From Bacteroidales bacterium (GTDB lineage Bacteria > Bacteroidota > Bacteroidia > Bacteroidales > F082), in assembly GCA_017537965.1 (NCBI GenBank), contig JAFYJV010000016.1:1-64000 (forward strand): DNA of 64,000 nucleotides. The letters run 5' to 3'. The notes beneath the pieces were generated by a model. That model did not search any database. It was not told where the DNA came from and saw nothing but the letters and a program-made list of their open reading frames with translations. Of this stretch, positions 1 through 8,315 are shown in pieces (position 1 is the first letter of the stretch; each line of letters opens with the position of its first letter). A program made the translations under genes and the position numbers.

Positions 1-336
1 ACCGAGATACGCGAACTCGACGAGAAGATCACCTTCCATGTCAACGACATGCTCGGCAACCTCCAATCGCCCTTCGTGCTCCATGCCAGCAGCGAGGAGC
101 TCAGCCTCTTCCCCAACCCCGCCGACAGGGATGAGCGCATCCGCGTGACCCTCCCGGCCAGCATCGAAGCCGCCGACGCCAAGGTCGAGGTCTATAACGC
201 CCTCGGCGCCCTCGTCGGATCGTTCCAGCTCAACGGCAACAGCGAACTCGAAGGACTCCACACCACAGGCATGTACACCGTCAAGGTCACCGACCGAAAA
301 GGCAACATGCACTTTGCCAAACTGGTGGTGAAATAA
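1..336 (+). CDS. T9SS cargo protein, C-terminal fragment (5' end outside window)
   Basis: The reading frame is open from the first base, so this is the last 111 residues of a longer gene. The end is a type A T9SS sorting domain of about 75 residues: an LSLFPNP motif, a short beta-sandwich with a VEVYNALGALV strand, a GMYTVKV strand and a terminal KLVVK. In this family the domain takes the folded protein through the outer membrane and is then removed, leaving the cargo secreted or attached to A-LPS. The catalytic or binding part lies to the left of the window, so its function cannot be told. Its codons are rich in G and C compared with most genes here. A perfect hairpin terminator follows 24 bases after the stop. 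Confidence 0.85.
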   Translation, partial: TEIRELDEKITFHVNDMLGNLQSPFVLHASSEELSLFPNPADRDERIRVTLPASIEAADAKVEVYNALGALVGSFQLNGNSELEGLHTTGMYTVKVTDRKGNMHFAKLVVK

Positions 337-360
337 CCTTTTTGGAGTAATAGTTTCAAG

Positions 361-390
361 AAAATCCCCGCCCGGCAGGGCGGGGATTTT
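361..390. terminator. bidirectional intrinsic terminator between T9SS gene and murB
   Basis: A perfect 13-bp inverted repeat (AAAATCCCCGCCC and its complement) encloses a GGCA loop. It has an A-run on one side and a T-run on the other, so it can serve both converging genes: the T9SS gene ending at 336 and murB ending at 394. Confidence 0.85.
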
Positions 391-393
391 CAG

Positions 394-1407
394 TTATATG
401 AAGTTTACCTCAGGACTGATTTGAATCCCGAATTTCTCTTTCACAGATTGTTGGATCTTCTGGGATAATTCCACGACGTCGCGACCCGTGCCGCCACCGT
501 AATGCACCAGGACGAGAGCCTGCCTCTCATACACGCCCACATGCTCGTCACGCCAGCCTTTCCAACCGGCTTTTTCAATGAGCCAACCGGCGGGGACTTT
601 CACCATGCCGTCTGCGTCGGGGTAATGAGGGATGTCGGGATAAAGCTTTTGTAATGCCTCAAATTGTCCGGTGCCGATGACGGGGTTCTTGAAGAAACTG
701 CCGGCATTTCCGATTCGCCTTACATCGGGCAACTTGGCGTCGCGGATGGCACAGATGGCATCGTGTAGTTGCTGCAAGGTGGGATGCTCCATTCCGTGTT
801 CAACCAGATAGGATTTGATGTTGCCATAGTCCAACTTCAACTTGTCTTGCTTGGCCAACTGGAAATCTACCGAAACGATGATGTATTGCCCCTTCAGCTC
901 GTTTTTGAAGACGCTTTGGCGGTAACCGAAATGGCATTCTTCCTTGGTGAAAACCCGTTTGTCGCCAGTGTCCAACTCGATGGCTTCGCACTGCAAGAAA
1001 CTGTCCTTCAGCTCCATGCCGTAGGCGCCGATGTTTTGCACTGGGGCGGCACCCACCTTGCCGGGGATATGGGCGAGGTTCTCAATGCCGTAATAGCCTT
1101 GGCTTACCATCAGCTTGACAAATGCTGGCCAGTCCTCTCCAGCTTGGGCCCTGACAATGACCTTCCCGTCGTTGTCGGATATGGTATCAATGCCCTTGTT
1201 GTTCATGAGGATGACGATACCGTCGAAGTAGTCGTCGGTGAACAAAATATTGTTGCCGCCACTCAGAATCAGACGTTTTTCTTTCTTGAAATCAGTCGTC
1301 CCGATGAGATTTTGAAGATCGGCTGTGTCCTTGATTTCGACGAAATGTTTTGCCGTGACATTGAAGCCGAAGCTGTTGTAAGACCGCAGGTTAACGTTTG
1401 ATTTCAT
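394..1407 (-). CDS. murB: UDP-N-acetylenolpyruvoylglucosamine reductase MurB
   Basis: This FAD/NADPH enzyme reduces UDP-GlcNAc-enolpyruvate to UDP-MurNAc, the second committed step of peptidoglycan precursor synthesis in the cytoplasm. At 337 residues it has the usual length of type I MurB. The start NSFGFNVTA is typical. The FAD-binding SGGNNILF segment lies near residue 50, IPGKVGAAPVQNIGAYG near 115-130, and GNAGSFFKNP (with the catalytic Ser) near 235. The C-terminal substrate-binding domain ends in SPEVNFI. The ATG at 1407 is the natural start, since the conserved N-terminus follows at once. A -7 box lies only five bases upstream, so the message may be almost leaderless. It is transcribed divergently from the large lipoprotein at 1504. 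Confidence 0.96.
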   Translation of the reverse strand: MKSNVNLRSYNSFGFNVTAKHFVEIKDTADLQNLIGTTDFKKEKRLILSGGNNILFTDDYFDGIVILMNNKGIDTISDNDGKVIVRAQAGEDWPAFVKLMVSQGYYGIENLAHIPGKVGAAPVQNIGAYGMELKDSFLQCEAIELDTGDKRVFTKEECHFGYRQSVFKNELKGQYIIVSVDFQLAKQDKLKLDYGNIKSYLVEHGMEHPTLQQLHDAICAIRDAKLPDVRRIGNAGSFFKNPVIGTGQFEALQKLYPDIPHYPDADGMVKVPAGWLIEKAGWKGWRDEHVGVYERQALVLVHYGGGTGRDVVELSQKIQQSVKEKFGIQISPEVNFI

Positions 1408-1411
1408 GATG

Positions 1412-1419
1412 CAAAAATA
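1412..1419 (-). promoter_or_regulatory. -7 box for murB
   Basis: Read on the minus strand this is TATTTTTG, a perfect match to the Bacteroidetes TAnnTTTG element. Its 3' end is five bases from the murB ATG, which places the expected transcription start at or next to the start codon. Confidence 0.55.
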
Positions 1420-1469
1420 CTTTAATTTTTATAAACAGACCAAAATCTTTACAAAAACCAAGTTTTTAT

Positions 1470-1477
1470 TATATTTG
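1470..1477 (+). promoter_or_regulatory. -7 box for the 1504 lipoprotein operon
   Basis: TATATTTG matches TAnnTTTG and sits 26 bases before the ATG at 1504. No clear TTTG -33 element is seen at the usual spacing. Confidence 0.55.
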
Positions 1478-1503
1478 CATCCTTAACTAACATCTAATAA
1501 GAA

Positions 1504-4500
1504 ATGATGGGAAAGCATAGATTATTTTTAGTTTTGGCACTTGCCTTGTCAGCATTATGTTTTGTTTTTTGGAGCTGTGGAAAAGAAGAGGAAGAAAAAC
1601 CGGGCTCCATCTTTGGAGTAGTGACAGACTTCTCCACGGGTGAACCTGTAAACAGCGCCAATGTGCAGCTCCGTCCTGGAGGAGAGACCACCCTGACGGG
1701 AGCCGATGGCATGTATGAGTTTACCGATGTTGTTCCAGGAAGCTATTCCATCAAGGTGTCAAAAGCAGAATATACTGACCTTGTGGACGATTATGTGATT
1801 GAGGTATTGGATGGGAAACGTGTGAGAAGAGATGTTCAGATCCAAAAACGTCCTGTAGCTATCCATCTTTACGATAACGACAGCCAGGAAATATCCGAAT
1901 TGGATTTCGGTTCTGACGAGGGTGTGACCAAAAAGACATTCAATATTTTTAACGGAGGAACTCATAACATTGACTATGAAATAGAAAAATCAGTCGACTG
2001 GATTACCAACATCAGCCAGCCAAACGGAACCATCAATGTTGGAGCTACCAAGCCGATTGTGGTGACAATCAATCGTAGGCTGTTGGCTATTGGTGACAAC
2101 ACCACGATTTTGTTGGTAACCTCCAACGAAGGCGGTGGCAGGGAATTGACTGTTAAAGCGAGAAACACCGGAGCATTGCCCGCTGTGAGCATTTCAGAGG
2201 TTATTGATATTGACAGTGTCACTTACCGCATCAAGTGCGAAGTGTTGGAAGACGGCGGTATGGAAGTGACGGAGCGTGGCATCTGCTGGAACACTTTTGG
2301 CGATCCTACGATGGATGATGAGACCATTCCTTACTCAAATGGAGGTTTGGGCCAATATGCCATCCGGTTGGAGCATCTCACCATGTCCACGCATTATTAT
2401 GTTAGGGCTTACGCCAAGAATGAATTGGGTGTTGGCCTGAGCGATATGGTGGACTTTGTGACGGGAGCTGTCATCACGGCACCTAAGGTAACATCTGTGG
2501 AGGTATGTGAAATAACGCCTTCATCGGCTGTCTGTAAGGGTGAAGTGACCGACGACGGTGGTGCACCCCTCATTGAACGAGGCGTGTGCTGGGGTACCAG
2601 TGCCAATCCTGGCATTACGGGACAACATCAGGCTGCAAGCAGCGCTGCGATAGGCGCGTTCAGTATCTCCCTTACCGGTTTGGAAGCCAACACCACTTAC
2701 CATGCCAGAGCCTATGCCAAAAACAACAGAGGAACCTCTTACGGCAGAGACATGGTGTTCACCACCACTGAGGGCTTGCCTACAGTGGTAACGTCAAGTG
2801 TCACCAACATTACCGCCAATGGTGCGAAATGTGGAGGTACGGTGACCGACCAAGGAGCCAGCCCTGTTACGGAACGTGGCATCTGCTGGAACACGAGTCA
2901 CAACCCGATAGTGAGTGACAATCACGCCAGCAGCGGTACGGGGACGGGATCCTTCACCGTGAGCATGACGAACCTGACTCCCAATGTGACCTATTATGTG
3001 AGAGCCTATGCAAAGAACCAACAAGGTACAGCTTATGGCAGCGAGGTGAGCTTCAAGGCATTGGAGGGATTGCCCGTGGTGACAACAGGCAGTATTACCG
3101 GTATTACCACTACCAGTGCAAGAGGCAGTGGAAATGTCTCAGACCAAGGTGGCAGTCCGGTGACGGATCGTGGTTTGTGCTGGAGTACTCAATTCAATCC
3201 CACGGTGAGCGGCAGCCATGCTAGTAGCGGTTCGGGCGTCGGAAGCTTTTCTGTAGATATTACAGGACTCACCCCGGGCACTAAATACTATGTCCGCGCA
3301 TTTGCTGTCAACAGCCAAGGAACGACTTACGGTGAACAAAAGGAGTTTACTACGGTTGTTGTCGTGCCTACAGTGACTACTTTAACCCCGACCAACATCA
3401 CCCAGTCCACTGCTATTGGCAAAGGCGAGGTGACTAACGATGGCGGAGCGACGGTGACGGAGTGCGGTGTTTGCTGGAGTACCAGCCACAATCCGACCAT
3501 ATCGAGTAGTCATGCGAGCGGTGTGTTGGAATCCGGTACCATCACGGTAGATCTCACCGGTCTCACTGCCAACACCACTTATTACGTCAAGGCGTATGCA
3601 AAGAATAGTGCGGGCATTGGCTATGGAAATGAAGTCTCTTTCATCACCACTCCGCTTCCTGTTTATAATATTAGCGCTACTGCCGATCCCCATGAAGGAG
3701 GTACTATTATTGGCGCAGGAAGTTACCAGCAAGGGCAATCTTGTACGATTAAGGCCACACCCGCTTCGGGTTATTCTTTCTTGAATTGGACAGAAGGGGG
3801 CAGCCAAGTTTCAACGGATCTCAATTACACTTTCACGGTGGAGGGGAATCGTACTTTTGTGGCGCATTTCCAGATCCAAAGCTTCACGATTTCCATCTCG
3901 TCCAATCCTTCCGATGCTGGAATGATATCGGGAGGCGGATCGTTCAATTATGGTGAGACCTGCACGGTGACAGCCACACCCAACACGGGTTATACATTTT
4001 TGAGATGGACTGAGAATGGCGCCCAGGTCTCCACGAATCCAAACTATACCTTTACGGTAAATAGTAGCCGAACGCTTGTTGCCCAGTTCCAGGCAATGAG
4101 TTATAACATCTCAACCTCTGCCAATCCTCCTGAAGGAGGTGGCGCTTCCGGAGGTGGCACTTGCCAGTATGGCCAACAATGTACCGTTCATGCGACAGCT
4201 AACTCGGGTTATCACTTTGTTGATTGGACTGAAAATGGGGTTTCGGTCTCCTCGAGCGCTAATTACACCTTTACTGTCACTTCCAACCGAACCTTAGTGG
4301 CCAATTTCGCTCCCGAAACATTCTATGTTACCGTCTCAAGTTATCCAGCCAATGGCGGTGTTGTTACAGGTGGTGGATCCTATTCATTCGGACAGTCTTG
4401 CACCGTCACCGCAACACCATCATCTGGTTATCTTTTCATAGATTGGACCGAGAATGGGTCGGTAGTGTCGTCAGAGGCGAGCTATACCTTCACCGTATCT

Positions 4501-5337
4501 GCCAACTGTAACTTGGAGGCCCATTTTGCCGTTATTCCCACTGGTGCCGTTGAAGGCCTTTTTGCGATCAATGTGAGCCAACAGAAGGTGTTTTTCTCAC
4601 AAGGTAACCTTCAATATATTGGCGTCAACGGTACTTGGAAATTCGCTGACAATCAATGGGATATTATTGGTCTGATGCAGGGCTCCAATGGACAGGACGT
4701 CACAAGGGATTTGTTCGGATGGGGCACAAGCGGCTATAACCATGGAGCCGTGTGTTACCAACCTTGGAGCACAAGCCTTACAAACTCTGATTATAATGCT
4801 TACGGGAATTCCATCTATAACTTGTATGACCAGACCGGCAAAGCCGATTGGGGATACAATGCCATTGTCAATGGCGGCAACTCGCAAAACAGCGGATGGC
4901 GAACCTTGACTATCTATGAGTGGAATTATGTGTTCAACTCGAGGACAACCGCATCAGGTATTCGATATGCCAGGGCGATCGTATGCGGTATGAACGGTAT
5001 ATTGCTGTTGCCTGATAGTTGGAACTCTAGTTACTATGATTTGCAAAATCCCAACACGATAGAATGTGATTATTCTTCCAATGTGATTGATTATTCCGCA
5101 TGGATGACATATTTTGCATCCCATGGTTGCGTGTTCTTGCCATGCGCTAGTTATCGCGAAGGGACTTCCTATTGCTATTACAATGGATTTGAACCTGGTT
5201 ATTATTGGTCATCGACGAGCGGTTTAGACGACTATGCGTATTTTGTGCGTTTTACTTCTAATGACATTATTACAAGCGGTTGGAGGATTTACCGCCATCT
5301 CGGTCTGGCGGTGCGTCTAGTTCGCAATGCAGAGTAA
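1504..5337 (+). CDS. large multi-repeat surface lipoprotein with FISUMP-like C-terminal domain
   Basis: A 1277-residue exported lipoprotein: a hydrophobic leader ends in FVFWSC with Cys25 as the lipidation site, followed by acidic residues. Visible parts in order are a carboxypeptidase-regulatory-like beta-sandwich (about 33-110, VTDFSTGEPV), a BACON-like segment (about 115-220), five fibronectin-III-like repeats of about 98 residues (about 225-715, each with an ERGICWNT-type and a YYVRAYAKN strand), four InlB-B-like repeats of about 74 residues (about 720-1013, each with GY.F..WTENG), and a C-terminal domain (about 1014-1277) with GNLQY and DLFGWGT motifs shared with the lipoprotein at 13338. 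Such proteins are usually displayed on the cell surface. No enzyme motif is seen, and binding or adhesion is the likely but unproven role. Two glycosyltransferase genes follow in the same direction. Confidence 0.85.
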   Translation: MMGKHRLFLVLALALSALCFVFWSCGKEEEEKPGSIFGVVTDFSTGEPVNSANVQLRPGGETTLTGADGMYEFTDVVPGSYSIKVSKAEYTDLVDDYVIEVLDGKRVRRDVQIQKRPVAIHLYDNDSQEISELDFGSDEGVTKKTFNIFNGGTHNIDYEIEKSVDWITNISQPNGTINVGATKPIVVTINRRLLAIGDNTTILLVTSNEGGGRELTVKARNTGALPAVSISEVIDIDSVTYRIKCEVLEDGGMEVTERGICWNTFGDPTMDDETIPYSNGGLGQYAIRLEHLTMSTHYYVRAYAKNELGVGLSDMVDFVTGAVITAPKVTSVEVCEITPSSAVCKGEVTDDGGAPLIERGVCWGTSANPGITGQHQAASSAAIGAFSISLTGLEANTTYHARAYAKNNRGTSYGRDMVFTTTEGLPTVVTSSVTNITANGAKCGGTVTDQGASPVTERGICWNTSHNPIVSDNHASSGTGTGSFTVSMTNLTPNVTYYVRAYAKNQQGTAYGSEVSFKALEGLPVVTTGSITGITTTSARGSGNVSDQGGSPVTDRGLCWSTQFNPTVSGSHASSGSGVGSFSVDITGLTPGTKYYVRAFAVNSQGTTYGEQKEFTTVVVVPTVTTLTPTNITQSTAIGKGEVTNDGGATVTECGVCWSTSHNPTISSSHASGVLESGTITVDLTGLTANTTYYVKAYAKNSAGIGYGNEVSFITTPLPVYNISATADPHEGGTIIGAGSYQQGQSCTIKATPASGYSFLNWTEGGSQVSTDLNYTFTVEGNRTFVAHFQIQSFTISISSNPSDAGMISGGGSFNYGETCTVTATPNTGYTFLRWTENGAQVSTNPNYTFTVNSSRTLVAQFQAMSYNISTSANPPEGGGASGGGTCQYGQQCTVHATANSGYHFVDWTENGVSVSSSANYTFTVTSNRTLVANFAPETFYVTVSSYPANGGVVTGGGSYSFGQSCTVTATPSSGYLFIDWTENGSVVSSEASYTFTVSANCNLEAHFAVIPTGAVEGLFAINVSQQKVFFSQGNLQYIGVNGTWKFADNQWDIIGLMQGSNGQDVTRDLFGWGTSGYNHGAVCYQPWSTSLTNSDYNAYGNSIYNLYDQTGKADWGYNAIVNGGNSQNSGWRTLTIYEWNYVFNSRTTASGIRYARAIVCGMNGILLLPDSWNSSYYDLQNPNTIECDYSSNVIDYSAWMTYFASHGCVFLPCASYREGTSYCYYNGFEPGYYWSSTSGLDDYAYFVRFTSNDIITSGWRIYRHLGLAVRLVRNAE
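2180..3655 (+). repeat. five in-gene tandem repeats, about 295 bp each (FN3-like)
   Basis: Unit starts fall near 2185, 2488, 2788, 3076 and 3370. Each encodes one beta-sandwich with a [EDC][RC]G[ILV]CW[NSG]T strand and a Y[YH][VA][RK]A[YF]A strand. The units are diverged at DNA level, so the array is old rather than a recent expansion. Confidence 0.8.
3658..4540 (+). repeat. four in-gene tandem repeats, about 220 bp each (InlB-B-like)
   Basis: Units begin near 3664, 3885, 4102 and 4322. Each encodes a GGG-containing strand, a C[TA]V.AT segment, a GY.F..WTE[NG]G turn and an NYTFTV.SNRTL.A.F strand. They link the FN3-like array to the C-terminal domain. Confidence 0.8.
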
Positions 5338-5350
5338 CCTCTGTGCAGCT

Positions 5351-6466
5351 ATGAAACGCGTCATCGTATCTGTTATCAATGACTTGGTCACTGACCAAAG
5401 GGTCAATAAATCGTGCCTTACCCTGCAAAAGATGGGGTGCGAGGTGCTGTTGGTGGGTCGCAAGCAACGCAAGAGTCCACCGATGGATGAGCGACCTTAT
5501 GCTACGAAACGGATGAAGTTGCTTTTTGAGAAAGGGCCGTTATTCTACGCGGAGTACAACACCCGACTGTTTTTCTTCCTGCTTTTCCATAAGGCCCAGT
5601 TGCTGCTTTCCAACGATCTCGACACGGCATTGCCGAACTATTTCATCTCGAAGCTGAAAGGCATCAAGATGGTTTACGACAGCCACGAATACTTCACCGA
5701 AACGCCTGAATTGATCAACAGGCCGAGGGTGCAGCGGGTGTGGAAACGCATCGAAAGCTATGTGGTGCCACGACTCAAGGAGATGATCACGGTGTGCGAC
5801 AGCATCGCCGATTTGTTCCACGAAAAATACGGAGTGAAATGCCATGTGGTGAGGAACATCCCGCCGCGAGCGGCACTGCTACCCAAGGGCGACAAGAAAG
5901 TCCTGGATTTGCCTGAAGACAAGCATCTGCTGGTGTTGCAAGGTTCGGGCATCAATATCCAACGTGGGGCGGAAGAGCTGGTTGAGTCCATGAAGTATCT
6001 CGACGACTGCTTCTTGATGGTCATCGGCGGTGGCGATGTGTTGCCGATCTTGAAACAGATGACAGGACAGCTGCACATTGAAGATCGGGTGCGATTCTTG
6101 CCCAGGATGCCTTACGCCGACATGATGGCTTACACACAGTTGGCGGAATTGGGCTTCGTCCTCGACAAAGACACAAACCTCAACTACCGATTCTGTCTGC
6201 CCAACAAGCTGTTTGACTTCATCCAGGCTGGTGTGCCGATTGTAGCTTCGCATCTTGTTGAAATAGAGAAAATCATCAAAAAATACGATATAGGGTTGTT
6301 CATTCCCGACCACGACCCCAAGTCGATTGCGGCCACTATCCGCGAAGGCTTGACTGATATCGAAAACAGGGCACGGTGGCAACAAGGCTTGGCAATAGCC
6401 GCCGATGAGTTGTGTTGGGAAAACGAACAACAAATCTTGATGGAAATCTACAAGCATTATGAATGA
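5351..6466 (+). CDS. GT4-type glycosyltransferase
   Basis: A cytoplasmic family-4-like glycosyltransferase of 371 residues in a GT-B fold. The N-terminal half has a Rossmann start (VIVSVINDLVTDQRV) and a donor/acceptor-domain strand with DSHEYF. The C-terminal half has the nucleotide-sugar site signature around PNKLFDFIQAGVPIVAS. I prefer the ATG at 5351 (MKRVIVSV), because it begins exactly at the fold and leaves 13 bases after the previous stop. An in-frame ATG at 5327 would overlap the lipoprotein gene by 11 bases. The stop overlaps the next glycosyltransferase by 8 bases, so the two are translationally coupled. The sugar and acceptor cannot be read from the sequence; glycosylation of the upstream lipoprotein or of surface polysaccharide is possible. 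Confidence 0.85.
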   Translation: MKRVIVSVINDLVTDQRVNKSCLTLQKMGCEVLLVGRKQRKSPPMDERPYATKRMKLLFEKGPLFYAEYNTRLFFFLLFHKAQLLLSNDLDTALPNYFISKLKGIKMVYDSHEYFTETPELINRPRVQRVWKRIESYVVPRLKEMITVCDSIADLFHEKYGVKCHVVRNIPPRAALLPKGDKKVLDLPEDKHLLVLQGSGINIQRGAEELVESMKYLDDCFLMVIGGGDVLPILKQMTGQLHIEDRVRFLPRMPYADMMAYTQLAELGFVLDKDTNLNYRFCLPNKLFDFIQAGVPIVASHLVEIEKIIKKYDIGLFIPDHDPKSIAATIREGLTDIENRARWQQGLAIAADELCWENEQQILMEIYKHYE

Positions 6467-7580
6467 CACTGATTATCACCTACATATAATCGCTTTCAAC
6501 GTCCCTTATCCTGCCAACTATGGTGGGGTGATCGACGTGTTTTACCGTATCAAGGCTTTGGTGGAGGCAGGCGTGAAAGTGCATCTGCACTGTTTCCAAT
6601 ATGGCAGGGGAGAGGTGGAAATCCTGAAACGCTGCTATGAGGTCCATTATTATAAAAGGGATGTCTCCATTTGGAAACAGTTTCAACGCGAGCCTTTCAT
6701 TGTGGCTTCACGAAAGTCGGAAGCGTTGGTTCAGAACCTTTTGAAGGACGATTATCCGATCCTTTGCGAAGGCTTGCATACCACCGCGGTGTTGAACGAC
6801 CCTCGCTTGAAAGACCGTGCCATCTTTGTCCGTGCGCACAACGTGGAGCACGACTACTACCGGTTGCTTGCCGATTCGGAGCCTAAATTCTGGAAACGTC
6901 GCTTTTACAAGTCGGAAGCCAAGAAACTGTGTCGCTATGAGACCGTGCTGAAAAAGGCCAAGATGATCTTTGCCATCACGCAAAAGGATACGGATTACTT
7001 CAAGGAGAAATACGGTCATGCCATGCTGTTGCCGGGCTTTAATGCTCTCAGCAAGGTGTGCTCCGAGACGGGTAGGGGCGATTATGTGCTATATCACGGC
7101 AATCTCTCTGTGGCGGAAAACAAGGCTGCTGCGGAATGGCTCATCGACAATGTGTTTAATGAGCTTGACATCCCTTGTGTAGTGGCTGGTCTCGATCCAT
7201 CTGATGACCTGCGCGAGCTGTGCGAGCGCTATCCACACGTGACCTTGAAAGCCAATCCCGAGGATGCCGAGATGATGGATCTGATCCGAAACGCCCAAGT
7301 CAATGTGATGGTAACGGATCAGCCTACCGGCTTGAAGCTGAAGCTGTTGAATGCCTTGTACAACGGACGGTTCTGTTTGGTCAACGACGATATGGTGCGC
7401 GGCACTTCGTTGGATCGGTTGTGCATAGTGGCGGAGACACCTGAGCAGTTTGTCGCTGAGATCAATCGTTTGATGGATGAGGATTTCACCGACGATGACA
7501 TCGAAGAACGTGACGACGCCCTAAAAGAGTTGTATCAGAACGAGAAAAACGCTCAAATAATCCTTAAAACAATATTCTGA
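6459..7580 (+). CDS. GT4-type glycosyltransferase
   Basis: A 373-residue GT-B glycosyltransferase. The N-terminal domain has the PANYGGVIDVFYRI loop and the RAHNVEHDYY strand seen in GT4 enzymes. The C-terminal domain has LYHGNLSVAENK, the usual start of the donor-binding half, and a TGLKLKLLNALYNGRF helix in place of the standard K.[FL]E.MA.G motif. The ATG at 6459 overlaps the preceding gene by 8 bases, and no intervening start is better placed. It is the last gene of a three-gene unit with the large lipoprotein. The substrate is unknown. Confidence 0.85.
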   Translation: MNDTDYHLHIIAFNVPYPANYGGVIDVFYRIKALVEAGVKVHLHCFQYGRGEVEILKRCYEVHYYKRDVSIWKQFQREPFIVASRKSEALVQNLLKDDYPILCEGLHTTAVLNDPRLKDRAIFVRAHNVEHDYYRLLADSEPKFWKRRFYKSEAKKLCRYETVLKKAKMIFAITQKDTDYFKEKYGHAMLLPGFNALSKVCSETGRGDYVLYHGNLSVAENKAAAEWLIDNVFNELDIPCVVAGLDPSDDLRELCERYPHVTLKANPEDAEMMDLIRNAQVNVMVTDQPTGLKLKLLNALYNGRFCLVNDDMVRGTSLDRLCIVAETPEQFVAEINRLMDEDFTDDDIEERDDALKELYQNEKNAQIILKTIF

Positions 7581-7605
7581 CTTCTGTCTTCCGACTTCTG
7601 TCTCC
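7577..7605. repeat. short CTTCTGTCTTC-type tandem repeat
   Basis: Two units of 14 and 13 bases, GACTTCTGTCTTCC and GACTTCTGTCTCC, lie in the convergent gap between the glycosyltransferase and the FtsE-type gene. The same core recurs at 62552-62589 and inside dnaX at 63235-63259. Confidence 0.6.
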
Positions 7606-7610
7606 TTTTA

Positions 7611-8291
7611 TTATTCAACTCGTGAACAAACCACCTGATGGTTCTCGCATTTGATGATGCGCCCCGGATATTTCTGGATAAGGCCGTAGTTGTGTGTAGC
7701 CATAAGCACGGCGGTGCCGCTGTCACTGATACGAAGCAGCATCTTGAGCACGTCGAGGGCGGTCTCGGGGTCGAGGTTACCGGTTGGCTCGTCGGCAAGG
7801 ATGACATCGGGGTTGTTGAGCAAGGCACGGGCAACGGCCACACCTTGACGTTCACCACCTGAGAGGTTGTATGGCATACTCTTGCGCTTGTCCTTCAACC
7901 CCACTTTATCTAAGGTCTCGTCGATGCGTTTGCTGATCTCGTCACTATCGTACCATCCTGTGGCACGCAGCACGAAATCGAGGTTGGCTTCCACGTTGCG
8001 GTCGTCGAGGAGTTGGAAGTCCTGGAACACGATGCCCAGTTTCCTTCTCAGATAAGGGATCTCCTTGCGATGGATCTCGGTGAGGTCGAAGCCGGCCACG
8101 TTGACTGTGCCGTCGTGTGTGGGCAGCTCAGCGTAAAGCGTCCGAAGCAGAGATGATTTGCCGCTGCCGGTCCTCCCGATGAGATAGACGAATTCGCCTT
8201 TGCCGATGCTGAAAGTCACGTCAGACAGGATGACTTTGTCGCGCTGGTAGATGTTGGCGTTTCGGAGTTCAATGATGGAGTTGGTTGACAT
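7611..8291 (-). CDS. ftsE: FtsE-like cell-division ABC ATPase
   Basis: A 226-residue single ABC ATP-binding domain with Walker A GRTGSGKS (about 39-46), a Q-loop at VFQDFQLL, signature LSGGERQ, Walker B VILADEP and a His switch in MATHN. Its overall match is to FtsE. FtsE works with the membrane protein FtsX to control peptidoglycan hydrolases at the septum. No ftsX is next to it here, and related ABC exporters of the LolD/MacB class are close in sequence, so the FtsE assignment rests on length and motif context. The DUF4301 gene lies 24 bases upstream. Confidence 0.8.
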   Translation of the reverse strand: MSTNSIIELRNANIYQRDKVILSDVTFSIGKGEFVYLIGRTGSGKSSLLRTLYAELPTHDGTVNVAGFDLTEIHRKEIPYLRRKLGIVFQDFQLLDDRNVEANLDFVLRATGWYDSDEISKRIDETLDKVGLKDKRKSMPYNLSGGERQGVAVARALLNNPDVILADEPTGNLDPETALDVLKMLLRISDSGTAVLMATHNYGLIQKYPGRIIKCENHQVVCSRVE

Positions 8292-8315
8292 GTTGGAGTG
8301 GATGGTCTAGAGTGA

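Noticed and set aside
769-1401. Long open frame on the plus strand across murB
   Set aside because: It is the shadow of murB on the opposite strand; the minus-strand protein has full MurB motifs and the plus-strand translation has none.
2400-3810. Several antisense open frames in the lipoprotein gene
   Set aside because: They recur with the period of the FN3-like repeats and are by-products of repeat codon use.
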